Shown: piece by piece, positions 33,550 through 41,796 of the stretch
Numbering within the stretch: the stretch's first letter is position 1
How the letters are laid out: the number at the start of each line of letters is the position of its first letter
NCBI GenBank assembly: GCA_963783245.1
Contig: CAWAMS010000003.1
Location: 558,001-622,000, forward strand
DNA from: Bog-473 sp963783245
GTDB lineage: Bacteria > Actinomycetota > Acidimicrobiia > Acidimicrobiales > RAAP-2
DNA: 64,000 bases
Direction: 5' to 3'
The notes under the pieces: model-generated
Told to the model about the DNA's origin: nothing
What the model saw: only the letters and a program-made list of their open reading frames with translations
Database searches by the model: none
Made by a program: the position numbers and the translations under genes

Positions 33550-34761
33550 ATGCAGCACTTTCGAGACGTCCGACCTTCGCTGCCGTGGACAGGAATGGCA
33601 ATTCTCGTCTGCGCACTGTTTCTCTTCGTTGCCGGGCCTACGGCCGGCGCCTCTGGCCCGAGCCGAGCTCTCACGAGTGACGCCTTGTACCAGCCGGTCC
33701 CTTTTGGGAACGTCGCCAGTTTTGACACCTCCAATGTGGCGTACGACTTCCCCGTTGTCGCCATGCTCTCCACCCCCGACGCCGGCGGCTACTGGCTGGT
33801 GGCGGCCGACGGCGGAGTCTTCAGTTTCGGGAATGCCGCGTTCTTCGGCTCGGCCGCGCCCCTCCGTCTCAACCGGCCGATCGTGGGCATGGCGGCGACC
33901 CGCGACGGGAAGGGCTACTGGCTGGCGGCGGCCGACGGAGGCGTCTTCAGTTTCGGCGATGCCCAGTTCTACGGCTCGCTGGGGACGACGCATCTCGACA
34001 AGCCGGTTGTCGCCATGGCGGCGACCCCCGACGGGAAGGGCTACTGGCTGGTGGCGGCCGACGGAGGGGTCTTCAGTTTCGGCGATGCCCAGTTCTACGG
34101 CTCGCTGGGGACGACGCATCTCGACAAGCCGGTTGTCGCCATGGCGGCGACCCCCGACGGGAAGGGCTACTGGCTGGTGGCGGCCGACGGAGGGGTCTTC
34201 AGTTTCGGCGATGCCCAGTTCTACGGCTCGCTGGGGACGACGCATCTCAACAAGCCGGTTGTCGCCATGGCGGCGACCCCCGACGGGAAGGGCTACTGGC
34301 TGGTGGCGGCCGACGGAGGGGTCTTCAGTTTCGGCGATGCCCAGTTCTACGGCTCGCTGGGGGGCCGGCAGATCACCTATCCGATTGCCGGCATGGCGAT
34401 CGATCCCGACGGTGGTGGCTATTGGCTCCTTCCGACCACAACGTTGCCGACGGCAACGTTAGGCACCTGGACAGGGATCGAACCCACATTGATGCAGTTT
34501 TCGGGTGACGCCGGCAACATCGTCACGAACCTTGCGTGGTCCTCGTGGAACAATCAATCTGCGGTCGGTGAGGGTACCTGGGGTTATGACAACTGCACTC
34601 CTGATTGCGCGCAAGGAGTCGTGAAGGACTATCCGGCAACGATCACCCTCACCAACCCGTCCGACGGCCGCTTCACCGAGTTGACAGAGGATCAGAGCGG
34701 GCCCGTCGGCCACACCTTTGTCTTCGCGCTGCCAGGCCCGTCGTTCCGGGCATCCTCGTAG
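33550..34761 (+). CDS. Secreted protein with GYWLVAADGG-type tandem repeats and a unique C-terminal domain
   Basis: A 403-residue exported protein. The N-terminus has TGMAILVCALFLFVAG followed by GASG, a Sec signal peptide. The middle consists of five 42-residue repeats (about residues 74-283) reading ATPDGKGYWLVAADGGVFSF then GDAQFYGSLG. These predicted beta units are common in Acidimicrobiia surface and secreted proteins and may build a propeller-like structure. A partial sixth copy follows. The last about 100 residues (TWTGIEPTLMQFSGDAGNIV onward) form another domain with CTPDC, which I do not recognise. The repeats are nearly identical in DNA sequence. It stands between bsaP and the riboflavin synthase gene. 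Confidence 0.82.
   Translation: MQHFRDVRPSLPWTGMAILVCALFLFVAGPTAGASGPSRALTSDALYQPVPFGNVASFDTSNVAYDFPVVAMLSTPDAGGYWLVAADGGVFSFGNAAFFGSAAPLRLNRPIVGMAATRDGKGYWLAAADGGVFSFGDAQFYGSLGTTHLDKPVVAMAATPDGKGYWLVAADGGVFSFGDAQFYGSLGTTHLDKPVVAMAATPDGKGYWLVAADGGVFSFGDAQFYGSLGTTHLNKPVVAMAATPDGKGYWLVAADGGVFSFGDAQFYGSLGGRQITYPIAGMAIDPDGGGYWLLPTTTLPTATLGTWTGIEPTLMQFSGDAGNIVTNLAWSSWNNQSAVGEGTWGYDNCTPDCAQGVVKDYPATITLTNPSDGRFTELTEDQSGPVGHTFVFALPGPSFRASS
33769..34398 (+). repeat. Five tandem 126-bp coding repeats
   Basis: Period 126 bp (42 codons): units at 33769, 33895, 34021, 34147 and 34273. Units three and four differ by a single base (ctcgac against ctcaac). Units one and two are more diverged. This is a sign of recent duplication or gene conversion. 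Confidence 0.9.
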
Positions 34762-34824
34762 GATGACGAGGTTCCGGGGGAAGTTGGTGGTTCGAACCAT
34801 CGGTTCGGTGCGCGAGAATGGGAC

Positions 34825-35301
34825 ATGGACAAAATCGGCGTGGTTGACACCATGTTCGCCCGCTACGACATGGGCGGGGAAGCGCTCGATGCCTTGAAGC
34901 AGTGCCCGGGCTACGGCACCCGCTTCACGACTATTCGTCGCACCGTTCCCGGCTTCAAGGATCTGGCGGTGGCGGCGAAGAAGCTCATCGAGGAAGAGGG
35001 CTGCCGCATCATTGTGGCGCTGGGCATGCCGGGCAAGGAGGCCGTCGACAAGGTGTGCGCGCATGAAGCCTCGACGGGGATCATGACGGCACAGTTGATG
35101 ACGAACACTCCGATTTTGGAGGTGTTCGTCCACGAGGACGAGTCGGACGACCCGGCGATCCTGGCTTCCGTCTTTAAGAACCGCTCACGGGATCATGCTG
35201 TCAACGCGTACCTCATGCTGTATGAGCCCGAAAAACTCGTCGCCCGGGCCGGTCAGGGTGTCCGTCAAGGATTCGGGGACGCCGGACCCCTAAAGATCTA
35301 G
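34825..35301 (+). CDS. ribC: Riboflavin synthase, archaeal (lumazine-synthase-like) type
   Basis: A 158-residue protein that matches the archaeal type of riboflavin synthase, not the two-barrel bacterial RibE type. It starts KIGVVDTMFARYDMGGEALD, and then has YRRTVPGFKDL-like TVPGFKDLAVAAKKLIEEE, VALGMPGKEAVDK, CAHEAS and QLMTNTPILEVFVHEDE. These are the family's active-site segments. It turns two lumazine molecules into riboflavin and a pyrimidine, the last step of flavin synthesis. No other rib genes are nearby. The stop overlaps by 12 bases with the convergent acyltransferase. A 12-base palindrome TGGTTCGAACCA lies at 34788-34799, just upstream. Confidence 0.85.
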   Translation: MDKIGVVDTMFARYDMGGEALDALKQCPGYGTRFTTIRRTVPGFKDLAVAAKKLIEEEGCRIIVALGMPGKEAVDKVCAHEASTGIMTAQLMTNTPILEVFVHEDESDDPAILASVFKNRSRDHAVNAYLMLYEPEKLVARAGQGVRQGFGDAGPLKI

Positions 35302-36534
35302 TCCCGACGGAGCCGGATCTCGGCCGTTCGCGCGGGCCGCCCGTAACGCAGCGAACTCGGCATTGTCCCGGACCCGTTGCTCCGATCGAACTGGGCCACC
35401 GAGCACCCACCGGAGTGGCGTCCGCAGAATCAAGGCCACGAAGGTCGCGGCCACAACGACCGTCCCCACGTAGAAGATCGCCGTCCTGATCGGCCATGGC
35501 AGGTGTTCGCCGCCGACGAAACTCGAGTACAGCGCGGCGCGGGTCATGTTGAGGAACAGGATGTGACACAGGTAGAAGCCACCCGTGAGGCCCGCCAAGT
35601 AGGTGATCGACGGCAGGTGTAGACGACCGGGCCCGAGGCGCGAACGTGGTGCCGGGCCCGAGGATGAGGCCGTGGAACCGGGTGGCACGTTCCCGATCGC
35701 CCGGCTACGCCCCCCTTTCCACCGCACACTCAATGCGAAGAGTCCGGCGATCGCTGCGAAGGACCATGCCACAGCGATCGGCTCGAAGATGTCCGACGCC
35801 GACCCGGTCGTGGCACCCCGGGCAATGACGACGCCGTACCAGAGCATCGTCCCCACGGCCGCGACGGCTGTGCCCGCCAGGACCCATCGTGACCACCGGC
35901 GCACGACGTTGCACACCGCCTCGAAGTGATACGCCACGAGCACGCCGGCGACGAAGTACACCTGGTAGCTGATCAGGTTGCGGGACCACACCCACTTTGC
36001 GCCGATGTCGTGGACGTAGTGACCGACCACGCCGATGTCGGGTTGGTAATGAAGATCGGTCCCGATGAACAGGGCGATGGCGACGCTGATCGCCATGATG
36101 AGCACGTGCTGCCGCGTGGACGTCGACTTCAGCAACTTCAGAAGGAACGGGAACACCAAGTAGAACTGGAAGAGCACGACCACGACGTACAACTGGTAGT
36201 AGCCGAGCCGCAGATCGCTCCAGAGATACGTTCCCCAGTGACTCCAAGAACCACCCGGCCGCAGAATGGTGAACAACAGGTAGATGCCCGTCCACGCGAG
36301 ATACGGGATGCCCATCTGCACGTATCTCCGGACCCAGAACCCCCCGACGGTACGCGGGCGGGTTATCTGGGCGTAACACACGACGAGTCCGGAGAGGAAG
36401 AAGAAGGAGTTCCGGGTGAAGTGCAGGAACGTGATGCATGCCGTTCCGACGACGTTGTTCGACATGTCGGTCCACAACAAGGAGTGCTGCCCCAGGACGC
36501 ACGCACAGGCCAGGACCCGGAAGAGGTCGAACAT
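35290..36534 (-). CDS. Acyltransferase 3 family membrane protein
   Basis: A 414-residue integral membrane protein with about ten hydrophobic segments. The N-terminal FDLFRVLACACVLGQHSLLW holds the conserved Arg and His of acyltransferase 3 proteins, which O-acylate sugars of the envelope or secreted molecules. FFFLSGLVVCYA and YLAWTGIYLLFTILRPGGSW are typical. A low-complexity insertion (about 287-310) lies in a loop. Upstream, the same frame remains open without a start codon for about 40 codons (reading ...SVQTGYLT before the Met). Homologues usually have this LGYLT-like lead, so the true start could be the ATG at 36688 joined through a one-base error. It has a short overlap with ribC at its 3' end. 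Confidence 0.8.
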   Translation of the reverse strand: MFDLFRVLACACVLGQHSLLWTDMSNNVVGTACITFLHFTRNSFFFLSGLVVCYAQITRPRTVGGFWVRRYVQMGIPYLAWTGIYLLFTILRPGGSWSHWGTYLWSDLRLGYYQLYVVVVLFQFYLVFPFLLKLLKSTSTRQHVLIMAISVAIALFIGTDLHYQPDIGVVGHYVHDIGAKWVWSRNLISYQVYFVAGVLVAYHFEAVCNVVRRWSRWVLAGTAVAAVGTMLWYGVVIARGATTGSASDIFEPIAVAWSFAAIAGLFALSVRWKGGRSRAIGNVPPGSTASSSGPAPRSRLGPGRLHLPSITYLAGLTGGFYLCHILFLNMTRAALYSSFVGGEHLPWPIRTAIFYVGTVVVAATFVALILRTPLRWVLGGPVRSEQRVRDNAEFAALRAARANGRDPAPSGLDL

Positions 36535-36935
36535 CGTCAGGTAGCCGGTCTGGACCGAAACCGGGCCGTTCTCGGAACCAAGGCCGTCGTGGGCGCTGGT
36601 TGCAGGGCCGCGGCCGGGATCCGGTCCGGAGGTGGAACTGTCGGCGCCAGGGCGGCAAGAGCTGCGACTCAGTCACTTGCGAGGCCATTTCCCTCCATCC
36701 TGCCTCACGTTCCTGTACGGCTGATCACAAGTATCTTGGAAACTCATGAGAATTCGCTGAATGAGCGGTGTATCACCGGGGCCGCATCCCCGGCCCGACT
36801 GATGCAACACCCCTTGGAGAGTGACCGCGGCTGGTCTGCCACCAGGCTGGCCCGGATGGGCCGGTCCACTTCGAGAAGCGTAGGCTGCGTCCGCACCGAC
36901 CGGAATGCGATCGGACAGAGGAACGGAAAGTCCCG
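36535..36935. other. Divergent intergenic region before the acyl-CoA synthetase
   Basis: About 400 bases between divergent starts. The left 150 bases are probably the real N-terminal coding part of the acyltransferase. The rest holds no gene. It contains a perfect hairpin CCGGGG-CCGCAT-CCCCGG (36776-36793) and CGGACAGAGGAACGGAAAGT before the ATG at 36936, which gives a GAGGAACGGA ribosome-binding stretch. No promoter could be fixed. Confidence 0.5.
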
Positions 36936-38582
36936 ATGACCAACTGGAACTACGCGGACGTGTGGGAGACCGTGGCTGAAATGCAGCCCGACGCGCCCGC
37001 CATCGTCCAGGGCAGCCGTCATCTGAACTGGCGCACGTTCGACGAGGGCGCCGACGGGATCGCCCGGTACCTCCTGGACCTCGGCCTGGTCCAGCAGGAC
37101 AAAGTCGCCATCTACCTCTACAACTGCCCCGAGTATCTCCAGACCGCCTTCGCCACCATGAAGGTCGGGTTGGTGCCGGTCAATACGAACTACCGCTACG
37201 GCGACGACGAGCTCAGCTACCTCTGGACCAACGCCGACGCGGGCGCCGTGGTATTCCACGGTGTGTTCACCGAACGGATCGAGCGCATGCGCGATCGGGT
37301 GCCCAGCGTGCGCGGGTGGCTCTGGGTCGACGATGCCTCCGGGCCCTGCCCCGACTGGGCCACGCCCTATCCCGAAGCCGCCGCGCCTCCACGTGCAACC
37401 CCGGCACGCGTCGCCGCCCCGTGGGGACGCAGTGGCGACGACCTCATCATGATCTACACGGGCGGGACGACGGGGATGCCCAAGGGCGTCATGTGGCGCC
37501 AAGATGACCTCTTCGCCCGCCTCATCGCCGGGGGCGTCCGCAAGTACCCGGTCGACGGCGGGATCGACGGGGTGCGCCAATCGCTCCTCGAAACACCGAG
37601 CACGCTCACCTTGATGCCGGCGTGCCCGCTGATGCACGGGACCGGGTGGTTCACCGCCAACACCGCACTTGCCGAGGGAGGGGAGATCGCACTCCTCGAG
37701 AGCCGCCGGTACGACCCGGTCGAGCTGCTCGATACGGTGGAACGCCAACACGTGAACGGCCTCATCATCGTCGGCGATCCGTTCGCCCGACCGCTGTTGG
37801 CCGCGCTCGATGAGCAACCCGGTCACTGGGACCTGAGCTCGCTCGCCATGGTGGTCTCGTCCGGAGCGATGTGGAGCGAGTCGGTCAAGCAGGGCCTGCT
37901 GGGACACCACCCCCACATGCTCCTGGTGGACGCCTTCAGCTCGTCGGAGGCTCTCGGGATGGGCATGTCCATCTCCGGCGCGGGCAATGCGGCGGCAACG
38001 GCGACGTTCACGCTGGGCCCGGACGTCAAAGTGCTCAAGGACGACGGCGAGCAGGTCACCCCGGGGTCCGAGGAGATCGGCGTGCTCGCGCTCGGCGGGC
38101 GCAACCCGCTCGGCTATTACAAGGACGACGAGAAGTCCGCTCGTACGTTCAGGGTGGTCGACGGTGTGCGGTACTCCATTCCCGGAGACTTCGCGCAGGT
38201 CGACACCGACGGGACGATCCGCCTGCTCGGGCGCGGCTCGGTCTGCATCAACTCGGGCGGCGAGAAGATATTCCCCGAGGAGGTCGAAGAGGCGCTCAAG
38301 ACGCACGAGGCGGTGCGCGATGCCGTCGTCGTCGGCATCCCGCACCCGGTCTACGGGGAGCAGATCGTGGGAGTCATCGAGCTGGCGGTCGTGAGCCCCG
38401 ACGGGGCTTCAGCGCCGCCTGCTGAAACCGAGATCATCAACCACGTCAAGGAGCGACTGGCCGGCTACAAGGCCCCTCGCCGGGTGCGCGTGGTCGACAC
38501 CATCGGCCGGTCCCCCAACGGCAAGGTCGACTACAAACGCCATCGGGCCGAGTCCATCGAGGAGCTCGAACCCGCGCACTGA
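36936..38582 (+). CDS. Acyl-CoA synthetase (AMP-dependent ligase)
   Basis: A 548-residue adenylating enzyme. The ATP-binding motif is IYTGGTTGMPKGVMW. LMPACPLMHGTGWF, ALGMGMSISGA and the A8-type hinge GDFAQVDTDGTIRLLGRGS precede the C-terminal KIFPEEVEEALKTHEAV. The catalytic Lys is in PNGKVDYK near the end. It would activate a carboxylic acid to its CoA thioester. The long-chain or medium-chain preference is not clear. The PaiB-like gene follows by 16 bases on the same strand. Confidence 0.9.
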   Translation: MTNWNYADVWETVAEMQPDAPAIVQGSRHLNWRTFDEGADGIARYLLDLGLVQQDKVAIYLYNCPEYLQTAFATMKVGLVPVNTNYRYGDDELSYLWTNADAGAVVFHGVFTERIERMRDRVPSVRGWLWVDDASGPCPDWATPYPEAAAPPRATPARVAAPWGRSGDDLIMIYTGGTTGMPKGVMWRQDDLFARLIAGGVRKYPVDGGIDGVRQSLLETPSTLTLMPACPLMHGTGWFTANTALAEGGEIALLESRRYDPVELLDTVERQHVNGLIIVGDPFARPLLAALDEQPGHWDLSSLAMVVSSGAMWSESVKQGLLGHHPHMLLVDAFSSSEALGMGMSISGAGNAAATATFTLGPDVKVLKDDGEQVTPGSEEIGVLALGGRNPLGYYKDDEKSARTFRVVDGVRYSIPGDFAQVDTDGTIRLLGRGSVCINSGGEKIFPEEVEEALKTHEAVRDAVVVGIPHPVYGEQIVGVIELAVVSPDGASAPPAETEIINHVKERLAGYKAPRRVRVVDTIGRSPNGKVDYKRHRAESIEELEPAH

Positions 38583-38598
38583 GTGCCACACTCTTGGG

Positions 38599-39234
38599 AT
38601 GTACATCGCCCCGGTCGACGCCGCCCTCGGTGAGGCGGAATGGCGTCCCTTCGTCGAAGCCAACAGCTTCGGCCACCTCGTGGCTGCCGGCCGCCACCGC
38701 GACGTTCCCGTCGTCGTGCCGACGCAATTCGTCCTCGAGGGGGACACCGTCCACTTACACCTGATCCGCAAGAACCCGTTGTTCCCGGCGCTGGCCGAAA
38801 ATCCCCGTGTGCTGCTCAGCGTGGCGGGTGACTGGGCCTTCATCCCGTCCGCCTGGAAGGCGATCGGCGACGAGGATCCCGCGCTCGGGATCCCGACGAC
38901 GTACTACGCCGCGGTCCAACTCATCGGAACAGCGACCGTGCACGATGAGCGCGACACCCCCGGCAGTGTGGCCGCCATCCTCCGCCACCAGTTGGAGGAG
39001 CTGCAACCGGACATCGATGTGGCCGAGCCCTCGGCGGCCCATCCGCACAAGGTGCTCGGCATCCTGGGCATCAGTATCGCCATCGACGAGGTATCCGCCA
39101 AGTTCAAATACGGCGGCAACGTCGACGAGCCCCATCGCCTCGCCGTCGTCGACCACCTGCATGAGCGCCAAGGGCCGGGTGATGCGGCCGCGGCCGGCCA
39201 CGTCCTCCGACGCCTGGCCGCCGGGCCCGGTTAA
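38599..39234 (+). CDS. FMN-binding PaiB-like protein
   Basis: A 211-residue member of the FMN-binding split-barrel family (PaiB-type, FMN_bind_2). It starts MYIAPVDAALGEAEWRPFVE. FGHLVAAG, PTQFVLEGDTVHLHL, RKNPLFPALAENPRVLLSVAG and YYAAVQLIGTATVHDE fit the family, as does the late GISIAIDEVSAKFK. PaiB proteins are often called negative regulators of protease and sporulation genes, but most are likely flavin-binding enzymes of unknown role. It starts 16 bases after the acyl-CoA synthetase and converges with the SRPBCC gene by three bases. Confidence 0.82.
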   Translation: MYIAPVDAALGEAEWRPFVEANSFGHLVAAGRHRDVPVVVPTQFVLEGDTVHLHLIRKNPLFPALAENPRVLLSVAGDWAFIPSAWKAIGDEDPALGIPTTYYAAVQLIGTATVHDERDTPGSVAAILRHQLEELQPDIDVAEPSAAHPHKVLGILGISIAIDEVSAKFKYGGNVDEPHRLAVVDHLHERQGPGDAAAAGHVLRRLAAGPG

Positions 39235-39237
39235 CGT

Positions 39238-39714
39238 CTACTTCTCAGCAGCTGCCGCCAGGTTGGCCAACGTCGTCGCCATCTCTTTGCGGGAGTGGGC
39301 GGCGTCATGCGCACCCAGGACGCGCCCACTCACCCGTATCAGGAAGCTGCGCTCGTCGACCCAGGACTCGGTCACCAGGCAACCCTCCGGCGTCCTCTCG
39401 AACTCGTAGCGCCAGCGGGCCACGGGAAGGCACCCCGTCGTGACGGCGATCTCGAACTCGTGCCCCGGCTCGCATGCAACCACTGTGGCGGTGGTCGACC
39501 ACTTGCGGAACCCGTTCCTGTTCCGGCCGGCGAAGGTGGCGCCCATGACCGGACCGGTGGCCCCGTCAGCCCATGCACCGCCCTCGTTCTCCGGCGACCA
39601 TTCGCCCATCCGGGGGAGATCGGACACCAACGCCCACACCTTTTCGGCCGGGGCCGCGATCTGGCGGGATTCAGCCGTGGGATAGGTCACGGCGAGAGGA
39701 TACTTCCGCTCCAT
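39238..39714 (-). CDS. SRPBCC-family (polyketide cyclase/START-like) protein
   Basis: A 158-residue helix-grip protein. It has AAPAEKVWALVSDLPRMGEW, GPVMGATFAGRN, EFEIAV and WRYEFERTPEGCLVTESWVD, the pattern of the SRPBCC coenzyme-A or lipid-binding family. The start ATG at 39714 is preferred because the longer frame has no family residues. A GTG two codons upstream is possible. It diverges from the P-loop protein gene by 49 bases. The ligand is unknown. Confidence 0.8.
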   Translation of the reverse strand: MERKYPLAVTYPTAESRQIAAPAEKVWALVSDLPRMGEWSPENEGGAWADGATGPVMGATFAGRNRNGFRKWSTTATVVACEPGHEFEIAVTTGCLPVARWRYEFERTPEGCLVTESWVDERSFLIRVSGRVLGAHDAAHSRKEMATTLANLAAAAEK

Positions 39715-39763
39715 CAGCACCAGCCGTCCTCGCCAGGGTGCCATCCCACGCGATGATGCGGAT

Positions 39764-40315
39764 GTGCAACCTGGCCAACTTCTCCTCCTCACCGGGTCGC
39801 CCGGGTGCGGGAAGACCACGATTGCCCCATTGGTGGCCGACCGCGCGCCCTTGTCGGTGTGCCTCGATCTGGACTGGTTCTTCGCCAAACTTCGCTCGGG
39901 CGCGCTCGAACCGTGGCGCGAAGAAGCCCACCAGCAGAACAGGGTCGTTCTCTCTGCTGCGGCATCGGCCGTCGCCACCTTCACGGCTGGTGGGTACTTC
40001 ACCGTGGCCGACGGCATCTTGTACCCGTTCATGCTCGATCTCTTCGTCGACGCCTGCAAGCCCTTGGGGATCGAGCTCAACTACGCCGTGCTGCGCGCGC
40101 CGCTCGCCGTGGTGCTCTCCCGCGTGCAGTCCCGCCGGGCCGACCCTCAGCACGCCGACGCCCTCGCAGACGAGAGAGTCGTCGAGGACCTGTGGAGGAT
40201 GTTCGAGGAAGACGGTCTCGAGCCCCGCCATCGCATCGACGTGGCCGGGCGCCGGCCCGAAGCGATCGCCGAGGAGATCTACCGTTTCTGTACCGACGGG
40301 CAATTGCTCCTCTGA
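39764..40315 (+). CDS. P-loop kinase-like protein (AAA / chloramphenicol-phosphotransferase-like)
   Basis: A 183-residue nucleotide-binding protein. The Walker A motif is LLTGSPGCGKTTIAPLVA near the N-terminus, followed by VCLDLDWFFAKL (a DxDWF segment typical for small kinases of metabolites). A lid-like Arg-rich stretch SRVQSRRADPQHADA and a late RHRIDVAGRRPEAIAEEIY match the NTP-binding kinase fold. The substrate is unknown. GTG 39764 starts the protein right before the P-loop. It precedes the PRPP synthase gene by 78 bases. Confidence 0.75.
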   Translation: MQPGQLLLLTGSPGCGKTTIAPLVADRAPLSVCLDLDWFFAKLRSGALEPWREEAHQQNRVVLSAAASAVATFTAGGYFTVADGILYPFMLDLFVDACKPLGIELNYAVLRAPLAVVLSRVQSRRADPQHADALADERVVEDLWRMFEEDGLEPRHRIDVAGRRPEAIAEEIYRFCTDGQLLL

Positions 40316-40393
40316 CCTCACGGAGTGCCGGCGCGCCCGGGCCCGGATCCGCCCGGGCACCGCGGCCACGCCGCCGGGAACTAGGTTTGCGCC

Positions 40394-41335
40394 ATGTCCG
40401 AGGAGTTGCTGCTCTTCGCTGGATCGGCCAGCCGCAAACTGGGCCGAGCCATCGCTGACTACCTGGAGTGCCCCCTCGGTGACGGTGAAACGTTGAAGTT
40501 CTCGGAGGGGAACCTCTTCGTGCGGGTGCTGGAGAACGTGCGGGGACGAGATGTCTACATCGTGCAGGGAACCGGATTCCCCGCCAACGACAACTTCATG
40601 GAGCTGCTGTTTTGGATCGATGCGTTCAAGCGGGCCAGCGCCGCTTCCGTCACGGCCGTCATGCCGTACTTCAGCTACGCCAAGGGCGACAAGAAGGACG
40701 AGCCTCGCGTCTCGATCCGTGCCCGCGTCTGTGCGGATGCGATCGAAGCGGCAGGCGTGGACCGTGTCATCACCCTCGATCTCCACGCCCCCCAGGTCCA
40801 AGGCTTCTTCAAGGTTCCCGTCGACGATCTCTACGCCCTCCCCGTCCTGTGCGACGCCATTGCGGCCAAAGGGCTCCGGGACATCGTGGTCGTGGCCCCC
40901 GACGCCGGTTTCGCCAAGAAGGCCCGCCAATGGTCCGAGCGTCTGCACGCACCGCTGGCCATCGCCGACAAGCGGCGGGTCGACCACTCCGAGTCCGCCG
41001 AGATCATCGATCTGATCGGATCGGTGGAAGGGCGTACCGCCCTGATTGTCGACGACTTCACCATTTCTGCGGGCACCTTGGTCGACGCATCTCGCGTGCT
41101 GACCGAGCGAGGTGCCGCCTCGGTCTATGCCGTCGTGAGCCACGGCTTGCTGACCGAATCGGCCGTCGAGCGACTCGACGCCAGTTCCATCGAGTGTCTG
41201 TTCATGACCGACAGTGTCGAGACGCAGCCCACGGCGCTGTCGACCAAGGTGGAGGTCGTCTCGGTCGCGGGTCTGTTCGGCGAGGCTATCCGGCGCATCG
41301 CTCACCGCGAGAGCGTCTCGGTGCTCTTCACGTAG
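40394..41335 (+). CDS. prs: Ribose-phosphate pyrophosphokinase (PRPP synthase), divergent type
   Basis: A 313-residue phosphoribosyltransferase-fold protein that makes PRPP from ribose-5-phosphate and ATP. SEGNLFVRVLENVRGRDVYI, NDNFMELLFWIDAFKRASA and LDLHAPQVQGFFKVPVDDL are clear. The usual PYFGYARQDRK reads PYFSYAKGDKKDEPR and the PRPP-binding loop reads VDDFTISAGTL instead of VDDMIDTAGT. These are signs of a distinct branch. Regulation by ADP or phosphate cannot be judged. Whether a second, canonical prs exists elsewhere in the genome is unknown. Confidence 0.85.
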   Translation: MSEELLLFAGSASRKLGRAIADYLECPLGDGETLKFSEGNLFVRVLENVRGRDVYIVQGTGFPANDNFMELLFWIDAFKRASAASVTAVMPYFSYAKGDKKDEPRVSIRARVCADAIEAAGVDRVITLDLHAPQVQGFFKVPVDDLYALPVLCDAIAAKGLRDIVVVAPDAGFAKKARQWSERLHAPLAIADKRRVDHSESAEIIDLIGSVEGRTALIVDDFTISAGTLVDASRVLTERGAASVYAVVSHGLLTESAVERLDASSIECLFMTDSVETQPTALSTKVEVVSVAGLFGEAIRRIAHRESVSVLFT

Positions 41336-41393
41336 GAGGGCCCGGCGAGGTCCCGTGTCCGGACGGGGCGGCCGTGCCTGGAGAAATTGCGCT

Positions 41394-41796
41394 ATGGAAA
41401 CTGCAGCCGTCCGTGCGGTCCTCGACGCTGAACGTGCAGCGACACTCGCCCGCATCGACTCCATGACATCGGAATTCGAGGAGATAGTGGTCGCTGTCGC
41501 CGGGATCGAACGGTGATGACGAGCACGACCCCGAAGGATCGACGATCGCGTTCGAACGGGCGCAGGTCGGGGCCCTGCTCCTCGACGCGCGCGCCTACCT
41601 CGACGATCTGGATCGTGCCGTAGCCCGCCTCGATGCCGGCGTCTACTGGGACTGCGCACGGTGCGGCGCGTCCATTACGCCTGAGCGGCTTGCCGCACGA
41701 CCGGCCGCCTTGACCTGCATCGCCTGCGCAACCCGAGGCACCGGACGCGAACCGCTACGCCAGGATGGCGATACTGAACAAGGTGGCGTCCCATAG
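41394..41796 (+). CDS. DksA/TraR-family zinc-finger protein, frameshifted
   Basis: The start METAAVRAVLDAERAATLARI and SMTSEFEEIVVAVAGIER run in one frame and stop at 41514-41516. Taking one base away there continues with DDEHDPEGSTIAFERAQVGA, LDDLDRAVARLDAGVYWDC and the zinc finger CARCGASITPERL...CIACA, ending at 41796. The DxxDxxxDPEG-like region and CxxC-x17-CxxC finger match DksA/TraR proteins that bind RNA polymerase or act in stress responses. Its repaired length is about 133 residues. It overlaps the end of the CPBP gene on the other strand by about 40 bases. Confidence 0.78.

Noticed and set aside
33769..34398. Possible CRISPR-like array
   Set aside because: The 126-bp units are contiguous, in frame and encode a protein repeat. 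There are no unique spacers.
34788..34801. tRNA T-loop-like GGTTCGAACC
   Set aside because: No acceptor or anticodon arms around it. It is a palindrome in the leader of the riboflavin synthase gene.
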